Positions 1 to 8,881 of a stretch of DNA of 64,000 bases are shown here, piece after piece. Every line of letters starts with the position of its first letter. Position 1 is the first letter of the stretch. The stretch comes from Rhodobacteraceae bacterium IMCC1909 (GTDB lineage: Bacteria; Pseudomonadota; Alphaproteobacteria; Rhodobacterales; Rhodobacteraceae). The stretch lies in NCBI GenBank assembly GCA_030704425.1, contig JAPDHM010000001.1, forward strand, positions 1,709,825 through 1,773,824. Direction: 5' to 3'. The notes beneath the pieces are model-generated. The model had not been told where the DNA came from and made no database searches. It saw nothing but the letters and a program-made list of their open reading frames with translations. Both the position numbers and the translations under genes were made by a program.

Positions 1-1461
1 CACGCTCTCGGCAAAGGCCTGTGACTGCCAAAAGAGAATCGGGACCTTGGTTTGTTCATCGGGGGCCATAAAATAGGGCGTGCCATGTAGGTAGAGGCCA
101 TTTTCTCCCAAAGATTCTCCATGGTCGGATACATAAAGCATCGCGGTGGCCAAATCGTCTTGCGCCAAGAGCAGCGCGATCAAGTCCTGCAAGACTTTAT
201 CCGTATAAAGAATACTATTATCATAGGCGTTTACCACCTCTTCCTGAGTACAGGCGCTGAAATTTGCAGTGCGACAGGCCGGTTTGAACCGCTCGAAAGC
301 CTCCGGATAGCGCAGATAGTAAGACGGCCCATGGCTGCCGATTTGATGCAAAACAAGGACGGTGTCTTGATCAATCTCTGGCAAAAGCTTCGCCACTTCC
401 TTGACCAAAATTCCATCGATACATTCGCCTTCCCCGCAAAACTCGGGATCTTCGGCATAGGTGACTTGCGTATAGCCAATGCGCGCTGCCACCCCCTTGT
501 CACCCGTGTTGTTTTCAATCCATTCCACTCGCATCCCTGAGCGTTGGATCACGTCCAAAACATTCTCATGCGAAACACCTAGCTCATACGAATAGTCACT
601 TCGACCGTATCGCGAAAACATGCAGGGAAGGGAGACGGCTGTTGAGGTGCCACAACTGGAGACGTTCTCAAAATACAATATATCTTCTTGAGCCAAACGG
701 GGATTAGTGTCGCGTCCGTATCCCCCAAGGCTAAAGTTCTGCGCCCTTGCGGTCTCCCCCACCACCACAACGGTCACCGTCGGAAGATCAGAGACATTGC
801 CAGCCTTTTTCCGCACCGCATCCAAGCCGATGGCGACAAAGGGCAATGTCCTAGATCGACTGAGCATCGCCACATAACGTACGGATTCGACCACGGGGGC
901 CAAGGGCTGAAAGCTTGCCTTTAGATCTCCGCGGTTCCGCAAAATCGACGCATAATCTTTCATATCACTCAACAAAAGCCCAACAAATCCGATCACGCAG
1001 AGCGTCGAGAACAAAGCATTTTGCCATAGTGTCCGCCAGAGCCTGCGCCGTGACAGCGGCACCGCTAGCACGACGAGTGCCGGCACAATTCCCGCTATGA
1101 CAATCCAGAAAACAAAGGGGGCTGTGACGAGATGTTTCCCTTCTGTCCAGGTTGTGCTGACGACGTTTTGGATCATTTCTCGGTCAATCACGACCCCGAG
1201 CTCATCCATGTAATAAGACGTCACAGCAGAGACCACAAAAAGCCCCGCAATCAACGGACGCAGGACCGACCGAAAAGCCAGTCCACCGAGTAAAGCGCAA
1301 CACAAAGAAAAGAATGCCGCCGCAAACATCACCCCACTGGGATAATTGCCTTCGAAAACTTCAGCCCATAGGCCCCAAAACGTCTGGTTATAAATAGCAA
1401 AGAGCGTTGCAACAGCAACGACCACCAGCATCAAAGGATGCATCGCCCTGATCGGTATCAT
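1..1461 (-). CDS. eptA: EptA-like phosphoethanolamine transferase (runs off left edge)
   Basis: Inner-membrane enzyme of the alkaline-phosphatase/sulfatase fold that moves phosphoethanolamine from phosphatidylethanolamine to lipid A. The frame is open from ATG at 1461 to base 1 (487 codons); the family is about 540 residues, so roughly 50 C-terminal residues lie outside. Translation shows N-terminal hydrophobic segments, then the nucleophile motif SSCGTSTAVSLPCMFSRYG (the Thr after CG), VLHQIGSHGPSYY, and the metal-binding YVSDHGESLGENGLYLHG. It starts 3 bases after the pssA stop, so the two are probably co-transcribed. The substrate (lipid A or another envelope glycan) cannot be read from sequence. 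Confidence 0.9.
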   Translation of the reverse strand, partial: MIPIRAMHPLMLVVVAVATLFAIYNQTFWGLWAEVFEGNYPSGVMFAAAFFSLCCALLGGLAFRSVLRPLIAGLFVVSAVTSYYMDELGVVIDREMIQNVVSTTWTEGKHLVTAPFVFWIVIAGIVPALVVLAVPLSRRRLWRTLWQNALFSTLCVIGFVGLLLSDMKDYASILRNRGDLKASFQPLAPVVESVRYVAMLSRSRTLPFVAIGLDAVRKKAGNVSDLPTVTVVVVGETARAQNFSLGGYGRDTNPRLAQEDILYFENVSSCGTSTAVSLPCMFSRYGRSDYSYELGVSHENVLDVIQRSGMRVEWIENNTGDKGVAARIGYTQVTYAEDPEFCGEGECIDGILVKEVAKLLPEIDQDTVLVLHQIGSHGPSYYLRYPEAFERFKPACRTANFSACTQEEVVNAYDNSILYTDKVLQDLIALLLAQDDLATAMLYVSDHGESLGENGLYLHGTPYFMAPDEQTKVPILFWQSQAFAESV

Positions 1462-1464
1462 TGC

Positions 1465-2208
1465 TTAAGTCCTTTTGGCCGTTTTTGCGCGTTTTGAGAA
1501 CCAATAAACAGGGATCATCACCAAGTAAATAGCATTAGAAAACAGAAGCGTATACCAAGGGAAAACAAACAGGCTAATCACAAAGGCAACCGCCAGCAAA
1601 ATCACCGGCAACCGCATGGAGGCGGGGAAGGTTGTGCCCTTCAATGACATGGTTGGAAATGTGCCCACCGCAAGACCCGCACAGATCACGACAAATATGA
1701 TGGCCGCCTCGACATAATGGCCAGCGACATCCACCCCGGCCATGACCAAAAACAGCGGCGACAGTCCCAAGCAGGCCAATGCGGGCGCAGGCACTCCTAC
1801 AAAATCAACCGATTTAGCCCCACCCGATTGGCTGACATTAAAGCGCGCCAAGCGCAGGGCGCAGCAGATCGAAAAGATCATGACAGCGATCCACCCAAAT
1901 CTCGCAGCATCCGAGTCCACAAAGATCGTAAAATAGATCACCAGAGGCGTCGCGATCCCGAAATTGAAAAAATCGGCCAACGTGTCCAATTCGGCACCAA
2001 TTTTACTTTCACTTTTCAAAGCCCGCGCCAGCCGGCCATCGGCGGCATCCAAAATCATTGCCAGAACTAACAAATACAATGCCACGCTGACGTTGCCCTG
2101 CAGCGCAGAACGCACCGCCGTCAACCCAACGCAAATGCCGAAAATCGTTACGATATTCGGTAACATCTTAGAAAGTGGCTCTCTTGGAGCGGAAGACGAA
2201 GATTTCAT
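1465..2208 (-). CDS. pssA: CDP-diacylglycerol--serine O-phosphatidyltransferase
   Basis: Makes phosphatidylserine from CDP-diacylglycerol and serine, the first step to phosphatidylethanolamine, which is the donor lipid for EptA. 247 residues, multi-spanning membrane protein. The CDP-alcohol phosphotransferase signature D-x2-D-G-x2-A-R-x8-G-x3-D-x3-D is present as DAADGRLAR followed by GAELDTLAD near residues 55-80. The ATG overlaps the TGA of the upstream PAP2 reading frame (ATGA), and eptA follows 3 bases later. The operon therefore couples phospholipid synthesis to envelope modification. No psd gene is seen next to it. Confidence 0.9.
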   Translation of the reverse strand: MKSSSSAPREPLSKMLPNIVTIFGICVGLTAVRSALQGNVSVALYLLVLAMILDAADGRLARALKSESKIGAELDTLADFFNFGIATPLVIYFTIFVDSDAARFGWIAVMIFSICCALRLARFNVSQSGGAKSVDFVGVPAPALACLGLSPLFLVMAGVDVAGHYVEAAIIFVVICAGLAVGTFPTMSLKGTTFPASMRLPVILLAVAFVISLFVFPWYTLLFSNAIYLVMIPVYWFSKRAKTAKRT

Positions 2209-2845
2209 GTGACCCCAAAGAATCGCGCTATTTGACGGCGAAAACCAGACAGTTTTGTCGAAAACAATGCCGCCACCAAAAGTCCAGCTTCAGCGCCAGA
2301 CATTGTAGCAGAAATCGTATGCTTGTCCAACATAACCCGCGCGTACATTGTGAGTAGCAAAACCGGGATCACAATGACGCCAAACCAAATACTTTACCGG
2401 CGCATTACAAAATAAGCGCAAGCCCCCGCAAGCGTTGAATGACCCGATGGCATATTATGTTTGCTGGTGGTCGAATTGGGCCTTTGACCCAACCGCGTGC
2501 CCATGATTTCAACATCATTGAGTAGTCGCTTTGGACCATGTGACGCCAAAATCCCGACAACCGTTATCATCCCCAATTGCTTCCAGCCCTCTTTGTCTTT
2601 CAAGACCAAGGCGAGCACAAAGGGTAGAAGCGTGTTAATGTGACGCCCATAATCTTCAAACGCCACAATCGCGGGTCGCTCATGCCCACCTTTTGAGGCT
2701 GCATAATCGCTTTTATATCAATGGAGTAGAAGGTCGCCGCAGGAATGATCAACACCACCATGCATATGACCACAGTATGGCGGTAAATAACCTTTAGCGG
2801 TTGGGACAAAAGTTCTTTGAATGTCATAGGCTGCCTACTGCTCAT
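2205..2845 (-). pseudogene. PAP2-family lipid phosphatase, broken
   Basis: Remnant of a type 2 phosphatidic acid phosphatase (LpxE/LpxF-like by context), about 213 residues if repaired. The N-terminal part (MSSRQPMTFKELL, then a membrane helix) is in one frame. Near 2691 (TTTT on the plus strand) the frame shifts to one reading GRHINTLLPFVL, GPKRLL, and the PAP2 motif KHNMPSGHSTLAG. An in-frame TAA at 2394-2396 follows, after which the same frame stays open through ARVMLDKH (second histidine motif) to a TGA overlapping the pssA start. It overlaps the end of the upstream phosphoethanolamine transferase pseudogene by about 11 bases. The two lesions mean the enzyme is probably dead. Confidence 0.8.
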
Positions 2846-3891
2846 AATTGCTGAATATGTCAAACTCGGGTTTGTATATCTCACTGCGCAAACCGAAGGC
2901 GCCCATTATACTATGAAATGGAAAGTCATGGGGGTGGGTCTCCTGACGAAGGATCGATTGAGGCGTCAGGTCGCGCGCTTGGGCAAACCCCTCGGAAATC
3001 CACACAAAAAATTGCACTTCGCGTTGCGCTTTGGGAGCAATTGCGGTGGGTGCACCATGCAAATAAAATCCGTTTTCACCCAGAGATTGACCGTGATCAG
3101 ACACGTAGATCAATGCCGCATTTACATCGCTAAGGGCATCAAGCTGCGCGATCAAATCAGCAATCAGATTGTCCGTATAGCGGATCGTGTTGTCATAGGC
3201 GTTATCCAAGGCCTCTTGCGAACAGCTCGACACCTGAACTGTATCACAGACCGGCGTAAAATACACAAACTCCTTCGGATATTTGCTATAATAAGCCGGG
3301 CCATGACTGCCGGTTTGTGCAGGGTCACAAAAACACGAGCGCTCTCTGCCTGTTCAATCAAATCTCCCAAATGCCAATTCAAGAGTGCATCCGATCCGCC
3401 TTCAGGACAAGGCGCAGCCGCACAAGCCTCCAAAATATCGGCCCGATTTTGGTACAGGTGCACATCAATCGGCGGCGGATCAGAGTTGTTGAACCAAAAA
3501 ATTGTCGCAATCCCTTGGCATTTGAGGTAGTTTGGGAGCGGCTCAAAGACCGTACGCGCTGATGCCTAGCGCCCTTCGTGGGTTAAGATACAGGCTGTAG
3601 ACGAAATAGTATTCGTCGAACACGCCAGACCGGCAGGGAAAACCGCGAGGTCATAGCGTGCAGTAAACGGGTTTGTGTCCCGCGCATACCCAAGGGCGGA
3701 AAAACGGTCTGCGCGGGCGGCCTCTCCAATGACCAAGACCACAACATCTTTAGGCGCTGTGGGCGCAGTCACAAAATATGCATCGGGCAATAGAACTTGT
3801 TCGCGGTTGTCCATAGCGACGCGCTTGAAGTGCCGCGCGACGTTTACAACATAGGACCAAGGCAGAATTTTACTGCCCATGCGCGATGTGT

Positions 3892-4734
3892 CTAGCCCCC
3901 AATTTCAGTACCAGTAATGTTGGGTTTTTCTAATAAGGTTTCTGGTGCTGGAGGTCGCATGCCAAGCGCATGATGGGGTCTGATTTGATTGTATTCCCTT
4001 AGCCAGACATTGATTGCCACCTGCGCCTGTTTGATGCTGTGGAACCATTCGGCATTGAGGACTTCTCTGCGCAGCGTGCCGTTGAACCGTTCGTTGTAGC
4101 CATTCTCCCAGGGGCTACCTGGGTAGATTTGGATCGGCGTCACCCCAACCTTTCTAAGCCATTCTTGGAGGTGTTCAGCAACGAACTCCCCACCATTGTC
4201 GGAACGGATAAATTCAGGTTTTCCGTATTTCAAAAGCAGACGATGCATGACCTCCAAAACATCGTCTGAATTCATTTTGTCTTTCACCTCAACACAAAGC
4301 GCTTGGCGGGTATATTCATCCAAGACGGTCAGCATTTTGTAGCTGCGTCCGTTACTCAGTTTGTCGTGTACAAAGTCGATAGCCCAAACATGATTAGCAT
4401 GCGTAGGTCGCAGGCGAATGACCGAGCTGTCTTTGTGATACAGCTGCCGTCGCTTTTTATGTCGCTCAGGTAGTTTTAGCCCTTCTTCGCGCCACAAACG
4501 CTCAACCTTCTTGTGATTGACGCGCCAACCTTCGATCCGCAGCAGTTCAGCAATCTTACGATAGCCATATCTGCCGTGCTGCTTGGCCAAACGGATCATG
4601 GCTAAGCGTAATGCATCATTATCTTGGAACTTGGCTTTGTAATGCAAACTTGAACGCGACACGCTGAGCACTGCACAGGTACGTCGTTCTGAAGTGTTCA
4701 GCTTTTGACGGGTGTGGATCACGGCCTGACGCAA
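3892..4734 (-). CDS. IS3-family transposase OrfB
   Basis: Catalytic DDE part of the IS3 transposase, 280 residues. The HTH_21 linker region covers about residues 30-90 and the rve integrase core about 100-260. The DDE residues are visible in VWAIDFVHD, RSDNGGEFV and YNERFNGTLRREVLN. The frame lies -1 relative to OrfA, and the only start near its head is TTG, so the working protein is probably an OrfAB frameshift fusion. It looks intact, so the element may still be mobile. Confidence 0.92.
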   Translation of the reverse strand: MRQAVIHTRQKLNTSERRTCAVLSVSRSSLHYKAKFQDNDALRLAMIRLAKQHGRYGYRKIAELLRIEGWRVNHKKVERLWREEGLKLPERHKKRRQLYHKDSSVIRLRPTHANHVWAIDFVHDKLSNGRSYKMLTVLDEYTRQALCVEVKDKMNSDDVLEVMHRLLLKYGKPEFIRSDNGGEFVAEHLQEWLRKVGVTPIQIYPGSPWENGYNERFNGTLRREVLNAEWFHSIKQAQVAINVWLREYNQIRPHHALGMRPPAPETLLEKPNITGTEIGG

Positions 4735-4745
4735 CCCATCAATCG

Positions 4746-5033
4746 TCAGACCTTCGGCTTTAAATAATCAAGGCTCTCCTTCAGGATCAGCTTATCCAGT
4801 TGAAGGTCCGCAACGATTTTCTTCAGCCGCTCGTTTTCTTTTTTAAGTGCCTTCATTTCCGAAAGTTGCGGCCTACCCAAACCACCAAATTTCTTCCGCC
4901 AATAATAATAGGTTTTGTCCGAAATCTCGGCCTTGCGACAAGCGCTCAAAACATCCAAGCCATCGTGCAAATGAATGTCAATCTCGCGCAATACCTTCAG
5001 CGCATCCTCATCCGAATATCGTTTCCGTGCCAT
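4746..5033 (-). CDS. IS3-family transposase OrfA
   Basis: 95-residue DNA-binding subunit with a helix-turn-helix (about residues 5-50, containing ISDKTYYYWRKKFGGL) and a C-terminal leucine-zipper-like helix (LKKENERLKKIVADLQLDKL). It binds the IS ends. Sequence style matches IS407-group OrfA proteins. Near its 3' end it carries a slippery heptamer that would place ribosomes into the OrfB frame. Confidence 0.92.
   Translation of the reverse strand: MARKRYSDEDALKVLREIDIHLHDGLDVLSACRKAEISDKTYYYWRKKFGGLGRPQLSEMKALKKENERLKKIVADLQLDKLILKESLDYLKPKV
4758..4764 (-). other. Candidate -1 ribosomal slippage site (TTTAAAG)
   Basis: On the minus strand the OrfA codons read TAT TTA AAG, giving T TTA AAG, a canonical X XXY YYZ heptamer. 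OrfB lies exactly in the -1 frame. The 3' stimulatory structure was not checked. The related IS copies have CTA AAG here, so the full heptamer is not conserved. Confidence 0.6.
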
Positions 5034-5727
5034 TCTTCACAACTCCCTTGGTCAACAAATACTGGCACAGTTTTAGGGGGCTAAGACAGATGCATGTCGG
5101 TCATACCAAAGCATTGTGAAAGAGGTTACTATACTCCATGCGGCCAACACGCCAATCGCCCCAAGCGCCAAGGCAGGGCGCCAAATGCGCTTTGGAGCCT
5201 GCACTCTGATTATTAAGACCAAAACAGCCGGAATTATTCTCAGGAACAGCACATAAGGCAAAAGCGACAGATGCAAGAGCTCAGCGGTTTCGCGTTGGTC
5301 GGTGTTTAAGACATTCCCGACCATGGTACAATCAATTTCAATTCCGTAAGTCAGCATAAAATAGATCGCGACCGCATTAACGATGAACAACAATGCGACC
5401 ACTGTCTTCATCAGCCAAAGCGCGATGGTTACCAGAATGCAGACAAGGGCGGCGAAAAGGCAAAATTACAACACTTGCAACGATAAGATGCACCCAGCCC
5501 TCAACCGTATGTAGATCACTGAACCGCAACGCATAGGAGAGCAAAGGCGCTTGAAATGCTGCCAAAGTGAACACACAGACAGCAGCCGTAAAACTCACCA
5601 ACCCAACATGTCTGGTTAGTATGTTTTTAAACCAATCGCGCACAACCATATATTTCCGAAAGGCAGCTACGCATTATCGCAACCCCAAGTGCTAGCTACC
5701 TTTTCGGTCGCGGCACTGTCAATTGAG

Positions 5728-7164
5728 CTACAATCCCTTGTTTTTGTACGATGCGGCGACCTTTTGGATACTGACCAGATAGGCAGCGGTTCGCAGATCT
5801 GGCACGTCGGCACGCCGCCGCCACACCTCTGCCATGTCGCTGTATGCGCCGCGCATCGTGTCATCGAGGCCAGAACGCACCAGTTCTAATTCACTGGCGC
5901 CTTTCAGATATTTCTCCTTAAAATTCGGAGTCAGCTGCCAATTGACGTTGCTGGATTTGCTCAACCGCTCCAACTCATTGACAATAAGCTGGTTGCGCGA
6001 CTCCTCGCGGCGGCGTTCCATGCGGCCAAAGCGAATATGGCTAAGGTTTTTCACCCATTCGAAATAAGACACCGTCACGCCGCCCGCGTTGGCGTACATA
6101 TCCGGGATAATCACCACGCCCCGCTCACGCAGGATCGCATCCGCCCCGGCAGTCACTGGTCCATTCGCCGCCTCGACTATCAAACGCGCCTGCACCCGAT
6201 TGGCGTTATCACGATGGATAACCCCCTCTAAGGCCGCAGGGATTAAAATGTCACAATCTGCCTCCAAAACGCTTGCCCCATCGGCGGTATAGCTGCCGCC
6301 TTCAAACCCCTTCACCCCGCCATGTTCGGCGATCCAGGTCTTGAGCGCCTCAATATCCAGGCCATCGGGGTTTTGCACCGCTCCGTCCCGCTCAATTACC
6401 CCGGTGATCCGCGCACCATCTTCCTCACTTAAAAATTTCGCTGCGTGATACCCCACATTGCCAAGCCCTTGCACAATAACGGCCTTGGACTCGAGCTCCC
6501 CTGACAGCCCAGCCGCCGCGAGATCTTCAGGATGGCGGAAGAACTCTTGCAAGGCATATTGCACGCCGCGGCCAGTCGCTTCCGTGCGCCCTTCAATCCC
6601 GCCGCCGCTTACCGGCTTGCCAGTGACGCAGGCCCGGGCATTGATGTCCGTTGTATGCATCCGCTGATATTGATCGGCAATCCATGCCATTTCCCGCTCG
6701 CCCGTGCCCATATCCGGTGCCGGTACGTTTTGCGACGGGTGGATCAAATCACGTTTAATCAGCTCATAGGCAAAGCGTCGGGTGATTTGTTCTAATTCAT
6801 GCTCATCATAGGCCAAAGGATCAATCCGCAGGCCGCCCTTTGAGCCGCCATAAGGCGCATCAACCAAAGCACATTTATAGGTCATCAAAGCGGCAAGCGC
6901 CTCCACCTCATCTTGGTTAACGCCAAGCGCATACCGAATGCCACCTTTAACCGGCTCCATATGTTCCGAATGCACCGCGCGGTAGCCTGTGAATGTGGTC
7001 ATCTGGCCGCGCAGGCGTACCCCAAAGCGCACCGTATAGGTGGCATTACAGACCCTAATCTTTTCCGCCAATCCCGGCGATAAATCCAAAAGCGCCACGG
7101 CGCGATTGAACATTATATCTACACTGTCGCGAAAACTTGGCTCAGATGCGTTGGCGTCCTTCAT
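5728..7164 (-). CDS. gdhA: Glu/Leu/Phe/Val-family glutamate dehydrogenase
   Basis: Interconverts glutamate and 2-oxoglutarate with ammonia in the cytosol. 478 residues, which is on the long side for the family (about 420-450). The catalytic region shows ALMTYKCALVDAPYGGSKGG (about residues 93-112) with its active lysine, then VPAPDMGTGEREMAWIAD, and the Rossmann motif VIVQGLGNVGYHAAKF near residue 230. The ATG is preceded by AGGATAGG. It stands alone between the EptA pseudogene and a small membrane protein gene. NAD or NADP preference cannot be decided by eye. Confidence 0.92.
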   Translation of the reverse strand: MKDANASEPSFRDSVDIMFNRAVALLDLSPGLAEKIRVCNATYTVRFGVRLRGQMTTFTGYRAVHSEHMEPVKGGIRYALGVNQDEVEALAALMTYKCALVDAPYGGSKGGLRIDPLAYDEHELEQITRRFAYELIKRDLIHPSQNVPAPDMGTGEREMAWIADQYQRMHTTDINARACVTGKPVSGGGIEGRTEATGRGVQYALQEFFRHPEDLAAAGLSGELESKAVIVQGLGNVGYHAAKFLSEEDGARITGVIERDGAVQNPDGLDIEALKTWIAEHGGVKGFEGGSYTADGASVLEADCDILIPAALEGVIHRDNANRVQARLIVEAANGPVTAGADAILRERGVVIIPDMYANAGGVTVSYFEWVKNLSHIRFGRMERRREESRNQLIVNELERLSKSSNVNWQLTPNFKEKYLKGASELELVRSGLDDTMRGAYSDMAEVWRRRADVPDLRTAAYLVSIQKVAASYKNKGL

Positions 7165-7242
7165 GAAACCTATCCTGAATAGCAGTTGGAATATACTGCC
7201 CTCAGCTTACCGCGGCTCATGTGAAATAAAACGCCTATTTTC

Positions 7243-7740
7243 TCATAATTTCATGTTCATTAGTGGAGAATCTGCGCGCTCTTCGAGCAAAGCCGCTAAA
7301 CTGTCCGACATAAATTTCGCCTCGGACGGCGCCGTCACCCCGCCGATACCGACCCGCGTGCCGAATTTCCAATAGAGGCCTGGGATCCAGGCCCGCTCTG
7401 TCTTGTTTTGCAAGGTCACAACGAAACCATTGGAGGGTTTGAATGCGAACACGCCGCGCTCTACGCACAAAATATCATCCATCGCGGCCAAAACGCGGCC
7501 GTCTTCAAAATAGAGCCCCGAGGCGCGCAACTCAATATGGCCCTTGGTGCCCCTTTGCATAGCGCGCGCCATCCACAGCACTGCCGCAGCAATCCCAACT
7601 AAAAACGCCTTATGCACAAATCCCGCATCAATAGTGACCGTCAGGTATAAAAGCAAAAATCCGAGCAGCATCATGACAAAAAGGGCAAAGCCGCGACGCA
7701 CCGTCGAGGCTTTGAGTCGCGCAATTACAGAATCTGACAT
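7243..7740 (-). CDS. Small membrane protein of unknown function
   Basis: Not recognised. 165 residues from the second possible start (ATG at 7740), chosen because GAGGAAGG lies 8 bases before it; the upstream TTG would overlap that site. Two hydrophobic segments lie near residues 18-55 (FALFVMMLLGFLLLYL and AFLVGIAAAVLWMA). A soluble, beta-rich-looking C-terminal domain follows (ELRASGLYFEDGRVLAAMDDI, then VVTLQNKTERAWIPGLYWKFG), reminiscent of membrane-anchored PH-like domains. That comparison is only an impression. Confidence 0.6.
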   Translation of the reverse strand: MSDSVIARLKASTVRRGFALFVMMLLGFLLLYLTVTIDAGFVHKAFLVGIAAAVLWMARAMQRGTKGHIELRASGLYFEDGRVLAAMDDILCVERGVFAFKPSNGFVVTLQNKTERAWIPGLYWKFGTRVGIGGVTAPSEAKFMSDSLAALLEERADSPLMNMKL

Positions 7741-7829
7741 TTCGGCCTTCCTCAAATTTCACCTTTGAGGCGGGCGCCTCGCGGTCTACCTGCCTTGAAA
7801 CGCGCTAAGATGGAAGGTTAAACTTTGCC

Positions 7830-8774
7830 TTAACGGCGCACCACCACCTCATATCCGCGCTCTTCGGGTTCATCATCAATAAGTTCTTGCGGAAAGCCAG
7901 GAGCTTGAATGCTCAATCCGGTAGCCTCCTCCAGACGCTCAATGATCCGATCCGATTGCGCGCGGACGCCATAGCGTTTTTGCCCATCGCTCATGATATC
8001 AATGATCATCGGAGAAATTTCCAAAGGCACGCCGTGATCATCTGCAATCTTTTGAAATAAACCGATGTCCTTTTGCACCAAATCCATTGTGAAATTCACA
8101 TCGCGCGATCCCGAAAGGATCAACTGGCTTTCGGTTTCATGCACAAAGGAGGTGCCAGACGACATCGCGATGGCCTCGTAGGTCATGCCAAGGTCCATTC
8201 CAGCGGCTTTCATCACGGTCAGTGCTTCGCAAACCGTGATCAAATTGGCTGTGGCGAGGTAATTGGTCATCACTTTCAAAGTACTGGAATTGCCAATCTC
8301 TCCCACATGCAAAATGCGCCGCCCCATATGGGTTAGGATTGGCAGAACCTTGTCAAAGGTCGCACGGGTGCAGCCGGCATAGATAGAAATATTGCCCGTG
8401 TCGGCCCGATGGCAACCGCCTGATACGGGGCAATCCACCGCTTCACCGCCCACGGCCAGAACCAAAGCCCCCAGCCGCTTCACCTCACTGGCATCTGTCG
8501 TTGACATCTCCATCCAAATCTTGCCGGGCCCAACATGCGGCAACATCTCACTGACCACCGCATCACAGGCGGCAGGGCTGGGCAGGCAGGTAATGACGGC
8601 ATCACAGTCCTGCATCAATTGCGCTGGGCTTGACCCGTCTTTGGCCCCACGCGCCACGAAATCTGTCACAAAGCTATCGTTGAGATCATGAACGCTGAGA
8701 TCCATGCCGTTGCGCAGCAAACTGCCTGCCAATTTGCCCCCAACATTGCCCAAGCCAATAAATCCGACTTTCAT
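7830..8774 (-). CDS. Beta-hydroxyacid dehydrogenase family (HIBADH/GarR-like)
   Basis: NAD(P)-dependent oxidoreductase of the 3-hydroxyisobutyrate/tartronate-semialdehyde/glyoxylate-reductase family, 314 residues. The N-terminal Rossmann motif is MKVGFIGLGNVGGKLA; the family substrate motif appears as DCPVSGGCHRADTGNISIYAG near residue 120; the catalytic lysine region is SSTLKVMTNYLATAN near 170. ATG at 8774 follows GGGAGAGAAGAC. It diverges from the reductive-dehalogenase-like gene, with a shared control region of about 100 bases. The exact substrate is unknown. Confidence 0.85.
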   Translation of the reverse strand: MKVGFIGLGNVGGKLAGSLLRNGMDLSVHDLNDSFVTDFVARGAKDGSSPAQLMQDCDAVITCLPSPAACDAVVSEMLPHVGPGKIWMEMSTTDASEVKRLGALVLAVGGEAVDCPVSGGCHRADTGNISIYAGCTRATFDKVLPILTHMGRRILHVGEIGNSSTLKVMTNYLATANLITVCEALTVMKAAGMDLGMTYEAIAMSSGTSFVHETESQLILSGSRDVNFTMDLVQKDIGLFQKIADDHGVPLEISPMIIDIMSDGQKRYGVRAQSDRIIERLEEATGLSIQAPGFPQELIDDEPEERGYEVVVRR

Positions 8775-8881
8775 GTCTTCTCTCCCAAATGAACTTTGAC
8801 CGTAGAAAAGCAACCATTGGCGACATGTCGCCCTCATTTGCGACGCTTGTCATCCGGCTTGTGATTTTGCAGTGTGTTTTC

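Larger units (their letters stand above)
3889..5088 (-). mobile_element. IS3-family (IS407-like group) insertion sequence
   Basis: Complete 1200-bp element. Ends are inverted: TGTCTAGCCCCC on the left and TGTCTTAGCCCCC read inward from the right. It is flanked by a 4-bp direct repeat GATG (3885-3888 and 5089-5092), the size typical of the IS407 group. Two overlapping-frame transposase genes lie on the minus strand. It sits inside a phosphoethanolamine transferase pseudogene. It is related to, but distinct from, the two IS copies at 56.8 and 62.9 kb. Confidence 0.93.
2835..5649 (-). pseudogene. Second EptA-like phosphoethanolamine transferase, IS-disrupted
   Basis: Paralogue of the transferase at 1-1461. 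Removing the 1200-bp IS and one copy of its 4-bp target repeat leaves about 1.6 kb (around 540 codons), the family length. Lesions: a frameshift near 5456 in a short A/T run; the IS between codons reading YDRHAS and MGSKILPW, which rejoin in frame; a TAG at 3566-3568 just after the nucleophile region (CSTNTISSTACILTHEGR); and a frameshift near 3314 between VTLHK and GSHGPAYY. The C-terminal YVSDHGQSLGENGFYLHG motif survives. Several independent hits show that function was lost. Confidence 0.9.

Noticed and set aside
121..1100. Plus-strand frames in the first kilobase
   Set aside because: The minus strand carries an uninterrupted EptA frame with all active-site motifs, so these are shadows.
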